From CADEED01 sp020442965 (GTDB taxonomy: Bacteria; Pseudomonadota; Gammaproteobacteria; Steroidobacterales; Steroidobacteraceae), in the NCBI GenBank assembly GCA_041395525.1, contig JAWLAH010000021.1, positions 1 through 32,885 of the forward strand: 32,885 nt of DNA. The letters are read 5' to 3'. Below the pieces are notes generated by a model. It saw only the letters and a program-made list of their open reading frames with translations. It did no database searches and was not told the DNA's origin. A program made the position numbers and the translations under genes. Below, piece by piece: positions 24,402 through 32,060 of this stretch (within the stretch, counting starts at the first letter, position 1; every line of letters begins with the position of its first letter).

Positions 24402-26764
24402 CCGATCTAATGTCGTTGCCACTGACCGATTTGATGGCCGCTGCCCGCGAGCGGCGTGATGCGGCCTATGGGAGGGTCATTACATACTCCCCCAAAGTGT
24501 TCGTGCCGCTAACGCGATTGTGCCGCGATGTTTGTCACTACTGCACTTTTGCGACGACGCCCGCGAAGCTTGCGAGCCCCTATCTCGAGATCGACGAGGT
24601 CGTCAGGATCGCGCGCGCGGGTGAAGCGGCCGCGTGTCGGGAGGCACTGTTCACCTTGGGTGATCGTCCGGAGGCGCGCTATCGCGTTGCGCGCGACTGG
24701 CTGAGCGCACGCGGATTCGATTCGACCGTCGCGTACCTCGCGGCTGCCGCGCGTGCGGTGCGCGAGAATACACGCTGCCGCCGCACATCAATGCGGGGGT
24801 GCTATCGCTCGAAGAATATCGCGAGCTGCGCCCGTACGCCGCGTCGATGGGCCTGATGCTGGAGTCTGGGGCGGAGCGGCTTTGCGAGCGCGGTGGTCCA
24901 CACTTCGGTTCGCCCGACAAGATCCTGGCTGTACGCCTGGCTCGCTCGCCGCAGCCGGCGCGGCGCGCATTCCGACGACGACCGGCCTGTTAGTAGGTAT
25001 CGGCGACAATGCCGCGAGCGACTCGCAGCGCTGCGTGAGCCTGGCACAATACATGATCAGCACGGGTATCTGCAGGAGCGATCATCCAGAATTTCGTGCC
25101 GAAGGCGGCGACGTTCATGCGGTGTCGCGCGCGCCACGCTAACAGAATTGCAGTGACCATCGCGGCGGCACGTCTTGTCTTCTCGCGAGAAGTGAGCATT
25201 CAGCCCCGCCCAACCTCAATGCGAGCGACATCGCGCCCTGGAGGCGGGCATCAACGATCTCGGCGGCATCTCCCCGTGACTCCCGATCATGTGAACCCAG
25301 AATCGTGGCCAGAACTGCCGCGTCTGGCGCGTGAACTCGCGTCGCACGGGCGCGTCCCGGTGCCGCGGCTCACGATTTATCCGAAGTTCATTGCCGCGAG
25401 GGCCATCTGGCTCGACCCGGCATCGCGCCCGCCGTGTTGCGGTTGGCGGATGCCGACGGCTATGCGCGAACCGACAACTGGATCGCCGGCGAAACTGGGC
25501 GAGCTGCCGCTCAAAATGATTGGCTCGAGTGGAGCGCGGCGATTTGCCGGTGGTCGCCAAACGGGCTGCGCGAACTTCCAGATCGCGCGACGATGTGGTA
25601 CGGATTCTGGGGCGTGCCACGGATGGACGGCCACCGGCGCTGGATGAGATCGTTCGATTGTTCGCGGCGCGCGGCGCCGAGGTTCGTGACGTCGTGCGGG
25701 CCGCGGATCGATTGCGACGCCTGGCTTGCGGCAATGTTGTGACCTACGCGATCAACCGCAATATCAATTACACCAATATTTGTACTTTCCGCTGCGGCTT
25801 CTGTGCGTTCTCGAAGGGCAGATCGGCGCAGTCATTGCGTGGGCCGGCCTATCATCTCGACTACAGCGAGGTCGCTGATCGCGCGCGCGAGGCGTGGAAT
25901 CGCGGTGCCACGGAAGTGTGCATGCAGGGCGGCATTCATCCGAGCTACACCGGCGAGACCTATCTGGAACTGCTGCGCAGCGTGAAGCGCGCCGTGCCGG
26001 AGATGCACGTGCATGCTTTCTCGCCGCTCGAAGTGTTGCATGGCGCGCGTTCGCTCGGGATCGATGTGTCCGAATTCTTGCACCGCCTGCGTCGCGCAGG
26101 GCTCGGCAGTCTGCCGGGCACCGCCGCGGAGATTCTCGACGACGAAGTTCGTGCACAGATCTGTCCGGACAAGCTAACGACGGCCGAGTGGTTAGCCGTC
26201 GTGGCGGCGGCACACCAGGCTGGCCTTAGAACCACGTCGACCATCATGTTTGGTCATCTCGAGACACCGACTGCCTGGGCGCGGCACCTGGCCGCGTTGC
26301 GCGACCTGCAGTTGCGCACCGGGGGCATCACCGAGTTCGTGCCGCTGCCGTTCGTGTATCGTGAAGCGCCAATGGCGCGGCGTGGCCGCACGCGCCCCGG
26401 GCCCACGTGGCGCGAGGCGTTGTTGATGCATGCTGTCGCGCGCATTGCGCTATACCCGGCGATTCGCAACATCCAGGCGTCGTGGGTCAAGCTCGGGCCC
26501 GCCGGTGCAGCGGCTCTGCTGGACGCGGGCGTCAACGACCTGGGCGGTGTGCTGATGGACGAATCCATTTCCCGCGCCGCAGGTGCGGTGCACGGGCAAT
26601 TGCTGGACGAACGGGATCTGCGCGCGCTGATCACGCGTCGGCGGCGCATCGCGCGGCAGCGAACGACGCTATATGGCACGCCGGGGTGGTTGTGGACCGA
26701 GGATCAGCCGCCGGCACGCGCTGCTGCCCGCGGCCACTGCTCAAACGCAGCTCTTCGGAGATAG
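24398..26764 (+). CDS. fbiC: 7,8-didemethyl-8-hydroxy-5-deazariboflavin (Fo) synthase, fused CofG-CofH (frameshifted)
   Basis: FbiC makes the deazaflavin Fo from tyrosine and 5-amino-6-ribitylamino-uracil with two radical-SAM modules. The CofG half starts at ATG 24398 with its iron-sulfur motif at Cys42, Cys46, Cys49 (RLCRDVCHYCTFATTP), and GDRPEARYRVARDWL. From about 24770 to 25510 the frame shifts at least six times, but ELRPYAASMGLMLESGAERL, ARIPTTTGLLVGIG, VTPDHVNPE and YPKFIAARA can be followed. The CofH half is open from about 25520, with its own cluster motif CTFRCGFCAF at 25781-25810, MQGGIHPSYTGETYLELL, and LRTTSTIMFGHLETP. Full span is 789 codons, near actinobacterial FbiC. Errors are likely, since the flanking cof genes are intact. 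Confidence 0.92.
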
Positions 26765-26767
26765 AAA

Positions 26768-27619
26768 ATGGGGATTCTATGGTCGCTCGCGAGGTGGCTG
26801 TTCGGATTGTTAGCGCTATTCTTCGTCGGCTACATACTGGCGATGAGCGGCTATCATTCGCCACCGGCGGCATCGATCGCCCGGCTGGCTCCCGATGCAA
26901 CGCCGCGTACGGTCATGGTCATTGGCGCGACCGGTGCTTTGGGCCGTGAACTCGTGAGCGTGTTGCGCGAGCGTGGCGACAACGTCGTCGCGATGGCACG
27001 CGCGAGTTCGGATACTGCGGTGATCGACGGGCTCGGCGCCGACAAGGTCGTCGCGGACGCGCTCGATGCGGAGCAGGTGATGACGGCGGTCGGCGCCAGG
27101 CCCGTCGATGCGATCATCTCGGCACTGGGCACGTCTGCGACCGATCTGCCCGAGCGCATGAACCCGATCAAGGCGATGATCAAGGGTCCGCCGCGGATGG
27201 ATCCTGACAAACGACCCGATTTCATCGGCAATCGCAACGTGATCGAGGCAGCGCGCAAGCACAAGATCGCACGCTTTATCCTCGTTTCCGTGGTCGGCGC
27301 CGGCGACTCGGCCGAAGCTACCCCGCTCGCGGCCCGGAAGGCGCATAGCGCGGTGGTGCCGCTCAAGACCATGGCAGAGGACCATCTGCGCGGCAGCGGC
27401 TTGCAGTACACCATCATTCGCCCTGGCGGCCTGGGCAAGCAGCCGGCCACCGCGAACGCGGTACTGGTGGAAGATCCACTCGCGTTCAGCTTCATATCGC
27501 GTTCGGATCTCGCGCGCCTCACCGTGGCGGCGTTGCACGATTCGACCACCGTCGGCAAGACCTACACGGCTTACGACTCCGATCGGCGTATGCTCTGGCA
27601 ATTGTTCACTGCGAAATAG
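26768..27619 (+). CDS. Membrane-tethered NAD(P)-binding, atypical SDR/NmrA-like protein
   Basis: A 283-aa protein with one N-terminal transmembrane helix (residues 5-27, WLFGLLALFFVGYILAMSGY) and then a Rossmann domain: VMVIGATGALGRELVSVL, VDAIISALGTSA, GNRNVIEAARKHKIARFILV and YTIIRPGGLGKQP. The pattern matches NAD(P)H-binding proteins of the atypical SDR/NmrA group; the classical Tyr-x-x-x-Lys pair is not obvious. It follows fbiC by three bases with GGAG upstream, so it is probably co-transcribed with the F420 genes. Roles in membrane redox chemistry or in F420-linked metabolism are both conceivable. Function unknown. Confidence 0.75.
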   Translation: MGILWSLARWLFGLLALFFVGYILAMSGYHSPPAASIARLAPDATPRTVMVIGATGALGRELVSVLRERGDNVVAMARASSDTAVIDGLGADKVVADALDAEQVMTAVGARPVDAIISALGTSATDLPERMNPIKAMIKGPPRMDPDKRPDFIGNRNVIEAARKHKIARFILVSVVGAGDSAEATPLAARKAHSAVVPLKTMAEDHLRGSGLQYTIIRPGGLGKQPATANAVLVEDPLAFSFISRSDLARLTVAALHDSTTVGKTYTAYDSDRRMLWQLFTAK

Positions 27620-27626
27620 CGCCGCA

Positions 27627-27646
27627 CGCTCTCGAGGCCGAGAGCG
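27627..27646. terminator. Hairpin between convergent genes, candidate bidirectional terminator
   Basis: CGCTCTCG and CGAGAGCG form a perfect 8-bp stem with a 4-base loop, just after the SDR stop. A second hairpin (GCGCGGCTG/CAGCCGCGC, 27674-27693) spans the nnrS stop. Neither has a clear T-run, so termination is inferred from position between convergent operons. Confidence 0.4.
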
Positions 27647-27683
27647 GTCTGATGCGCAACTGTGCGGGCGATCGCGCGGCTGG

Positions 27684-28865
27684 TCAGCCGCGCTTGCCGT
27701 CGAGTCGCGGTCGCGTCAGGATAGGTCCGTAGATCGCCACGAAGATCAGAAATGCCGTGGTCCACATCGTGGCCGTTGCGGTCAGCACGCCGAGGTAGTG
27801 AGCAGGCCAGATGGAAGGCCCGGCGATGCGAGTCAGCGCGGCTAGTGCGACCAGAAGATAGGCGATCGGTATGGTCGGATGCACATTCAGCGGACGTCCC
27901 GTGTGGCCTAACGAGGCGCGTGTCGTGACGGCGAGAATCATCAGCGCAAACACGCCGATGCCGAACGCGTGCTGCCACCATTGTGCCCACGGGCTGCCTG
28001 CCGCGAGGTAAACGGCCTTCAGGGCGAACCCGATGGGCAGCCACACGTAGGCGAGATGCAGCACCCACAGTATCGGTTTGCCCGTCACCCGCAAGCTGCG
28101 CCATCCCGATAGCCGTATCGCGTGCAGCAGGGCCGCTAGCGCTGCCACCGCGACCGCCCAGGTTCCGCCGGGTACCACGGCATCGACTACGATCACGGCG
28201 AGCATCACGATGGGTAGCGCACGCTCGACGAGCGCGTAGTTGCGTAGCGTGACGGTCTGGCCTGCCTGTCGCAAGCCGTTGGCCGTAAACGCCGGCACGA
28301 TGCGCCCGCCGATGATGGTGATCAGCAGCAACACGATATTGATGGCAACGCCGAGAGACTTGGAAGCGAGTAACGGATCGCCGCGATACAACGCGAACAT
28401 GAATGCGGCATCGGTCAGCCACAACAATGTGAGCACACCGATCATCGCCATGTTCCGATTGCGTTCACGCAGAATGGGTGGCGCGATCAGCGCAATCAGT
28501 ATTGGAATATAAGCGAGCTCCGCCAGCACGGTCAGCGGTAACGGCAAGACCGGTTCGATCGCGAATGCCACGCGTCCAACGAGCCAAGCCGCCGTGGCAA
28601 GCACGAGTGGCAGCCCTGCAAATCCTCGCGAGCCGGTCCAGCTCGGGACGGCGGTCAAAAGGAATCCGCCAATCGCGGCGGCGACGAATCCGAATACCAT
28701 TTCGTGGCCGTGCCACAGTTGCGGCGGCAGGTCGCCTAGCGGTTGCCAGCCCGCGTCCAGAATGACTATCCACGCCGGGATTGTTAGCGCGGCGAAGACG
28801 CCCGCCGCGAGGAAGAATGGCCGAAAGCCGTAGGAGAAGACCGTGGCCGCAGTGATTGTTTTCAT
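27684..28865 (-). CDS. nnrS: NnrS family membrane protein
   Basis: NnrS is a haem- and copper-containing multi-helix membrane protein linked to nitric oxide stress tolerance, often NO-regulated. The sequence starts FSYGFRPFFLAAGVFAALTI and has WHGHEMVFGFVAAAIGGFLL, IGVLTLLWLTDAAFMFAL, IIGGRIVPAFTANGL, WWQHAFGIGVFALMILAVTT and RASLGHTGRPL, all family hallmarks including the conserved His residues. About 12 hydrophobic segments; 393 aa. I prefer the ATG at 28865 (AGGG 8 bases upstream) over the longer frame to 28964, because the family start falls there. It lies alone, convergent with the F420 operon and divergent from cbpA. Confidence 0.9.
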   Translation of the reverse strand: MKTITAATVFSYGFRPFFLAAGVFAALTIPAWIVILDAGWQPLGDLPPQLWHGHEMVFGFVAAAIGGFLLTAVPSWTGSRGFAGLPLVLATAAWLVGRVAFAIEPVLPLPLTVLAELAYIPILIALIAPPILRERNRNMAMIGVLTLLWLTDAAFMFALYRGDPLLASKSLGVAINIVLLLITIIGGRIVPAFTANGLRQAGQTVTLRNYALVERALPIVMLAVIVVDAVVPGGTWAVAVAALAALLHAIRLSGWRSLRVTGKPILWVLHLAYVWLPIGFALKAVYLAAGSPWAQWWQHAFGIGVFALMILAVTTRASLGHTGRPLNVHPTIPIAYLLVALAALTRIAGPSIWPAHYLGVLTATATMWTTAFLIFVAIYGPILTRPRLDGKRG

Positions 28866-28914
28866 AGGCTTAACCCTGATTGGGGGATGAGAATGCTTCG
28901 ATACGTACTTGCCG

Positions 28915-28925
28915 CAGGTCACCTG
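28915..28925. promoter_or_regulatory. Short palindrome between nnrS and cbpA, candidate operator
   Basis: CAGGTCACCTG (5-bp arms around one base) sits in the 98-base divergent gap between nnrS and cbpA, about 38 bases before the cbpA ATG. It does not match the NsrR or FNR patterns I know, nor a heat-shock element, and could be chance. Confidence 0.2.
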
Positions 28926-28963
28926 TGCCGGCCTTAGCGACCAACGTGTAGAATTCCGCACCA

Positions 28964-29935
28964 ATGGAATTCAAAGACTATTACAAGATTCTCGGGGTCG
29001 AGCGCAATGCCACTGCCGCTGAACTGAAGCGTGCGTACCGCAAACTGGCCCGCCAGTATCATCCCGATGTCAGTAAAGAGTCGGATGCCGAGCATCGTTT
29101 CAAGGAAATGAAAGAAGCTTACGAAGTACTCAAGGATCCCGAGAAGCGGGGCGCATACGATCAGCTCGGCGCCGATTGGCAGAGCGGTCAGAATTTCCGC
29201 CCGCCGCCCGGTGCAGGGCCGGGGGGTTATGGCTACCGCGGCGGAGCGAGCCGCGCCGATGCCGACTTTCATGATGACACGCAATTCAGTGACTTCTTTG
29301 AATCCCTGTTCGGCGGTGCGCGCCGCGCGCGGGGCAGCGCTGGGCCTGGCCGCTCCGAGTTCCGCGCGGCCGGGAGGCACGTAGACGCGCGCATCACCAT
29401 TCCGCTCGAGGACGCGTTTCATGGGGCCACGCGGCAGCTGTCGCTCGAGGTACCCACCGTGGCAGAGGACGGGCGCGTTCGCACCGAGCGACGAACGCTC
29501 AGCGTCAAGATACCGCGCGGTGTGTCTGCGGGGCAGCGGATCCGACTAGCGGGGCAGGGTGCCCCCGGCTTTGGCGCTGGGCCTGCCGGTGATCTGTATC
29601 TGCAAGTCGAGATCGAGCCACACTCGGTCTTCGAGTTACGCGGCCGCGATATTCATGTGAGCGTGCCGGTGGCGCCGTGGGAAGCGGCGCTCGGGCGAAC
29701 AATAGAAGTCCCGACACTCGGCGGTCGCGTCGAGCTGAAGATTCCGCAAGGTGCCGCGGCGCGAAAATCGCTGCGCTTGAAGGGCCGCGGATTGCCAGGC
29801 AAACATCCCGGAGATCAATACGTCGAACTCGTCGTCACCGTTCCGAGTCCAATCGATGAACGGTCGCGCGCGCTCTACGAGCAACTCGAGCAGGCGAACT
29901 CCATCGATGTTCGCGCTCCCAGCAAGGGGCCGTAA
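28964..29935 (+). CDS. cbpA: Curved-DNA-binding protein CbpA (DnaJ-class co-chaperone)
   Basis: CbpA is a J-domain co-chaperone of DnaK that also binds curved DNA in the nucleoid. Residues 1-70 are a J domain with the HPD motif at 33-35 (ARQYHPDVSKES). A Gly-rich linker (about 75-105) follows, then an Asp/Phe stretch (FSDFFESLFGGA), and the two C-terminal beta domains (VDARITIPLEDAFHGATRQL; DIHVSVPVAPWEAALGRTIE; QGAAARKSLRLKGRGLPG). There is no DnaJ zinc finger, which distinguishes it from DnaJ. It is complete at 323 aa and its stop overlaps the cbpM ATG (TAATG). Confidence 0.93.
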   Translation: MEFKDYYKILGVERNATAAELKRAYRKLARQYHPDVSKESDAEHRFKEMKEAYEVLKDPEKRGAYDQLGADWQSGQNFRPPPGAGPGGYGYRGGASRADADFHDDTQFSDFFESLFGGARRARGSAGPGRSEFRAAGRHVDARITIPLEDAFHGATRQLSLEVPTVAEDGRVRTERRTLSVKIPRGVSAGQRIRLAGQGAPGFGAGPAGDLYLQVEIEPHSVFELRGRDIHVSVPVAPWEAALGRTIEVPTLGGRVELKIPQGAAARKSLRLKGRGLPGKHPGDQYVELVVTVPSPIDERSRALYEQLEQANSIDVRAPSKGP

Positions 29936-30249
29936 TGATGAGTACACAACATAGCTATGAAGGGGTATTGCTGGACGACGATACGACGTTCACGCTGGTC
30001 GAATTCTGTCAGCTATGCGACGTCCCCGAGACGATCATCGTCGAAATGGTGCAAGAAGGCGTGATGGAGCCGATCGGCGAAACTCCCGCAGCGTGGTCGT
30101 TTCACGGCAACTCGCTGGCGCGCGCGCGTCGCGCGGTGAGATTGATGCGCGATCTCGACCTCAATTGGGCCGGTGCGGCGCTCGTACTCGATCTGCTCGA
30201 TCAGCTGGACGATCGCTCCATGAAGGCCGGGCTCCGGCGCCGACCATGA
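29935..30249 (+). CDS. cbpM: Chaperone modulator CbpM
   Basis: CbpM binds the CbpA J domain and inhibits both its co-chaperone and DNA-binding activities. This 104-aa protein shows the MerR-like small helical fold: TFTLVEFCQLCDVPETIIVE, MVQEGVMEPIGETPAAWSFH, and LARARRAVRLMRDLDLNWAG with ALVLDLLDQLD. The first ATG overlaps the cbpA stop; a second ATG follows directly at 29938. The cbpA-cbpM pairing supports the name. Confidence 0.92.
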   Translation: MMSTQHSYEGVLLDDDTTFTLVEFCQLCDVPETIIVEMVQEGVMEPIGETPAAWSFHGNSLARARRAVRLMRDLDLNWAGAALVLDLLDQLDDRSMKAGLRRRP

Positions 30250-30257
30250 CTAACAAC

Positions 30258-30500
30258 TTAGCGGTCGTCGCCGCTCGGGATCTTGACGTGCTTGGCGAAT
30301 AGCGGCCACGCGTAGCAGTAAATGTCCGGTGGTTCTCCGGTGACGCCACTGTCCTGTACAAGCCGCGTGATTCGTTGTCCGCCGTAGCGACGTTCCGGCT
30401 CCGCAATCAGTCGCGAACGTGTTCGGCTCGTCGATCTGTCTGCAGCGTTCGCGCCTTCGGGACGTGAGGGTTGCGACTGCCGGGTTGTTCGAGCTGCCAT
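30258..30500 (-). CDS. Small hypothetical protein
   Basis: An 80-aa frame that I do not recognise. It is supported by a strong ribosome-binding site (AGGAG, 6 bases before the ATG on the minus strand) and by filling an otherwise empty gap of 362 bases between cbpM and egtB, where both neighbours run the other way. The N-terminal half is Arg/Ser/Thr/Pro-rich and looks disordered. The C-terminal half (RYGGQRITRLVQDSGVTGEP, then PPDIYCYAWPLFAKHVKIP) is richer in hydrophobic and aromatic residues. No signal peptide or TM helix. It could be a short real gene or a chance frame. Confidence 0.4.
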   Translation of the reverse strand: MAARTTRQSQPSRPEGANAADRSTSRTRSRLIAEPERRYGGQRITRLVQDSGVTGEPPDIYCYAWPLFAKHVKIPSGDDR

Positions 30501-30569
30501 GGCGCACTCCTGTTCGCTGGAAATATCGAGCTGTGAGTTTTACCCTATGAATATAGGACCAATCTCCTA

Positions 30570-30619
30570 CGTGTGCATCAGCAGTTGTGCTGACACGTTT
30601 GCACAGAAACTGTGTGCAA
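30570..30619 (+). promoter_or_regulatory. Two adjacent inverted repeats upstream of egtB
   Basis: The first (30570-30597) pairs CGTG with CACG and TCAGCA with TGCTGA around a GTTG loop, with four unpaired bases on one side. The second (30599-30619) is TTGCACA/TGTGCAA, a perfect 7-bp stem with a 7-base loop, ending one base before the ATG at 30621. They could be operator half-sites or an mRNA structure affecting egtB. Confidence 0.4.
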
Positions 30620-30620
30620 C

Positions 30621-32054
30621 ATGGCCGATGCGCAACAGTCGCAAGCGATGAACCCGCCTGTGGCAGCAAGCGCGTTGATTCCACTGGAAATAAATGTTAT
30701 TCAAAACCCTACGGCCTGTTGTGTGAGTGCTCCGATTAGTTTCCCATTGGTCGATCAAGGCGTGGGTCCCGCGTCACTCGAAGCGCTTTTCTGTCGCACG
30801 CGTGCGACAACCGTTGCGCTGTGCGTACCGCTGGAAACCGAGGACTTCGTCGTTCAGTCGATGCCGGACGCGAGTCCGGCCAAGTGGCATCTGGCGCACA
30901 CGTCGTGGTTTTTCGAGCAATTTCTGCTCGTGCCGCACTTGCCTGGCTATCAACGCTTCCATGACGGTTACGGGTTGCTCTTCAATTCGTACTACCAAGG
31001 CGTCGGTCGAGCGTTTACGCGTGCGCAGCGTGGTCTGTTGTCACGCCCGACTGTTGCTGATGTCATGCGCTATCGGGCGCACGTGGATGCGGCGATGGTG
31101 ACGTTGTTGAACGATCCGCGGCGTGCTGCCGAGAGCACGATGCTGACCGAATTAGGCTGTCATCATGAGCAGCAACATCAGGAGTTGTTACTCACCGATA
31201 TCAAGCATGCGCTGTCGATCAATCCGCTGCGGCCCGTGTATCGGTCGATACGTCAAGCGAAGCCGCGACCGGCGCGTGCGGTAAATCCGGGACCGCTACG
31301 CTTTGTGCCGTTCGACGGCGGAATCGTTTCAGTGGGCCATCAGGGTCGCGATTTCTGCTTTGACAACGAGACACCGCGGCACCAGGTGCTGTTGCAGCCG
31401 TTCGAATTGGCGCAGCGGCTCGTCACCAACGCTGAGTATCGGGATTTCGTCGCCGGCGGCGGTTATCGCGATGCGGCTAACTGGCTGTCGGACGGATGGG
31501 CAGTCGTCGAGCAAGAGAGCTGGCAGCGGCCGCTCTACTGGTCGGATGACTGCCGGACTGAATTTACATTGCTCGGCCCACGCGAGATCGACCCGGCCGC
31601 TCCCGTTTGCCACATTAGCCTGTACGAGGCGGATGCCTACGCGCGAGCCGTTGGCGCGCGGTTACCCACCGAGCACGAGTGGGAGAGCGTTGCCGAGCGA
31701 GAGACGCAAGCCGGAGCACCCGGTGGCACAGTCAGCGGCAACCTGCTGGAGGCTGACGAATTGCGTCCACTGCCGTCGGACGCGACACCCGCGGGTTCTC
31801 GAGGTGCTGGCGTCGAGCAGTTGTTCGGCGACGTGTGGGAGTGGACACAGTCTGCCTACAGCGCCTATCCCGGGTTCACGCCTTGGACGGGGAGTATTGC
31901 CGAGTACAACGGCAAGTTCATGGCCAATCAGTTTGTCTTGCGAGGTGGCTCCTGTGTGACGCCCGCAAGCCATATTCGTGCTACCTATCGCAACTTCTTC
32001 CCACCACACGCTCGCTGGCAGTTCGCCGGTTTGCGTCTCGCAAGGGACTGCTGA
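30621..32054 (+). CDS. egtB: Ergothioneine biosynthesis sulfoxide synthase EgtB
   Basis: EgtB is a non-haem iron enzyme that joins a thiol (gamma-glutamylcysteine or cysteine) to hercynine using oxygen. The N-terminal DinB-like domain carries the iron ligands: His in KWHLAHTSWFFEQFLL and the HxxxHxE motif in GCHHEQQHQELLLTDIKH. The C-terminal FGE-sulfatase-like domain follows: FVPFDGGIVSVGHQG, CFDNETPRHQVLLQPF, RLPTEHEWESVAE, LFGDVWEWTQSAYSAYPGF and VLRGGSCVTPASHIRATYRN. The first 40-50 residues before LEALFCRTRATTVALC match nothing in the family, so the true start may be later than the ATG shown. A GTG at 30612 is also in frame. It is followed after 6 bases by egtD. Confidence 0.92.
   Translation: MADAQQSQAMNPPVAASALIPLEINVIQNPTACCVSAPISFPLVDQGVGPASLEALFCRTRATTVALCVPLETEDFVVQSMPDASPAKWHLAHTSWFFEQFLLVPHLPGYQRFHDGYGLLFNSYYQGVGRAFTRAQRGLLSRPTVADVMRYRAHVDAAMVTLLNDPRRAAESTMLTELGCHHEQQHQELLLTDIKHALSINPLRPVYRSIRQAKPRPARAVNPGPLRFVPFDGGIVSVGHQGRDFCFDNETPRHQVLLQPFELAQRLVTNAEYRDFVAGGGYRDAANWLSDGWAVVEQESWQRPLYWSDDCRTEFTLLGPREIDPAAPVCHISLYEADAYARAVGARLPTEHEWESVAERETQAGAPGGTVSGNLLEADELRPLPSDATPAGSRGAGVEQLFGDVWEWTQSAYSAYPGFTPWTGSIAEYNGKFMANQFVLRGGSCVTPASHIRATYRNFFPPHARWQFAGLRLARDC
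30675..30703 (+). promoter_or_regulatory. Candidate sigma-70 promoter inside the egtB 5' extension
   Basis: TTGATT (30675-30680), a 17-base spacer and TATTCA (30698-30703) lie in an A/T-richer patch. If used, egtB would start downstream of it (for example GTG 30723 or GTG 30762), which fits the family's usual N-terminus better than the upstream ATG. Confidence 0.25.
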
Positions 32055-32060
32055 TATCTC

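Noticed and set aside
28866..28964. N-terminal extension of NnrS by 33 codons
   Set aside because: The family begins at the MKTITAATVFSYGFRPFF segment, which has its own ribosome-binding site, and the extension has no hydrophobic or conserved character.
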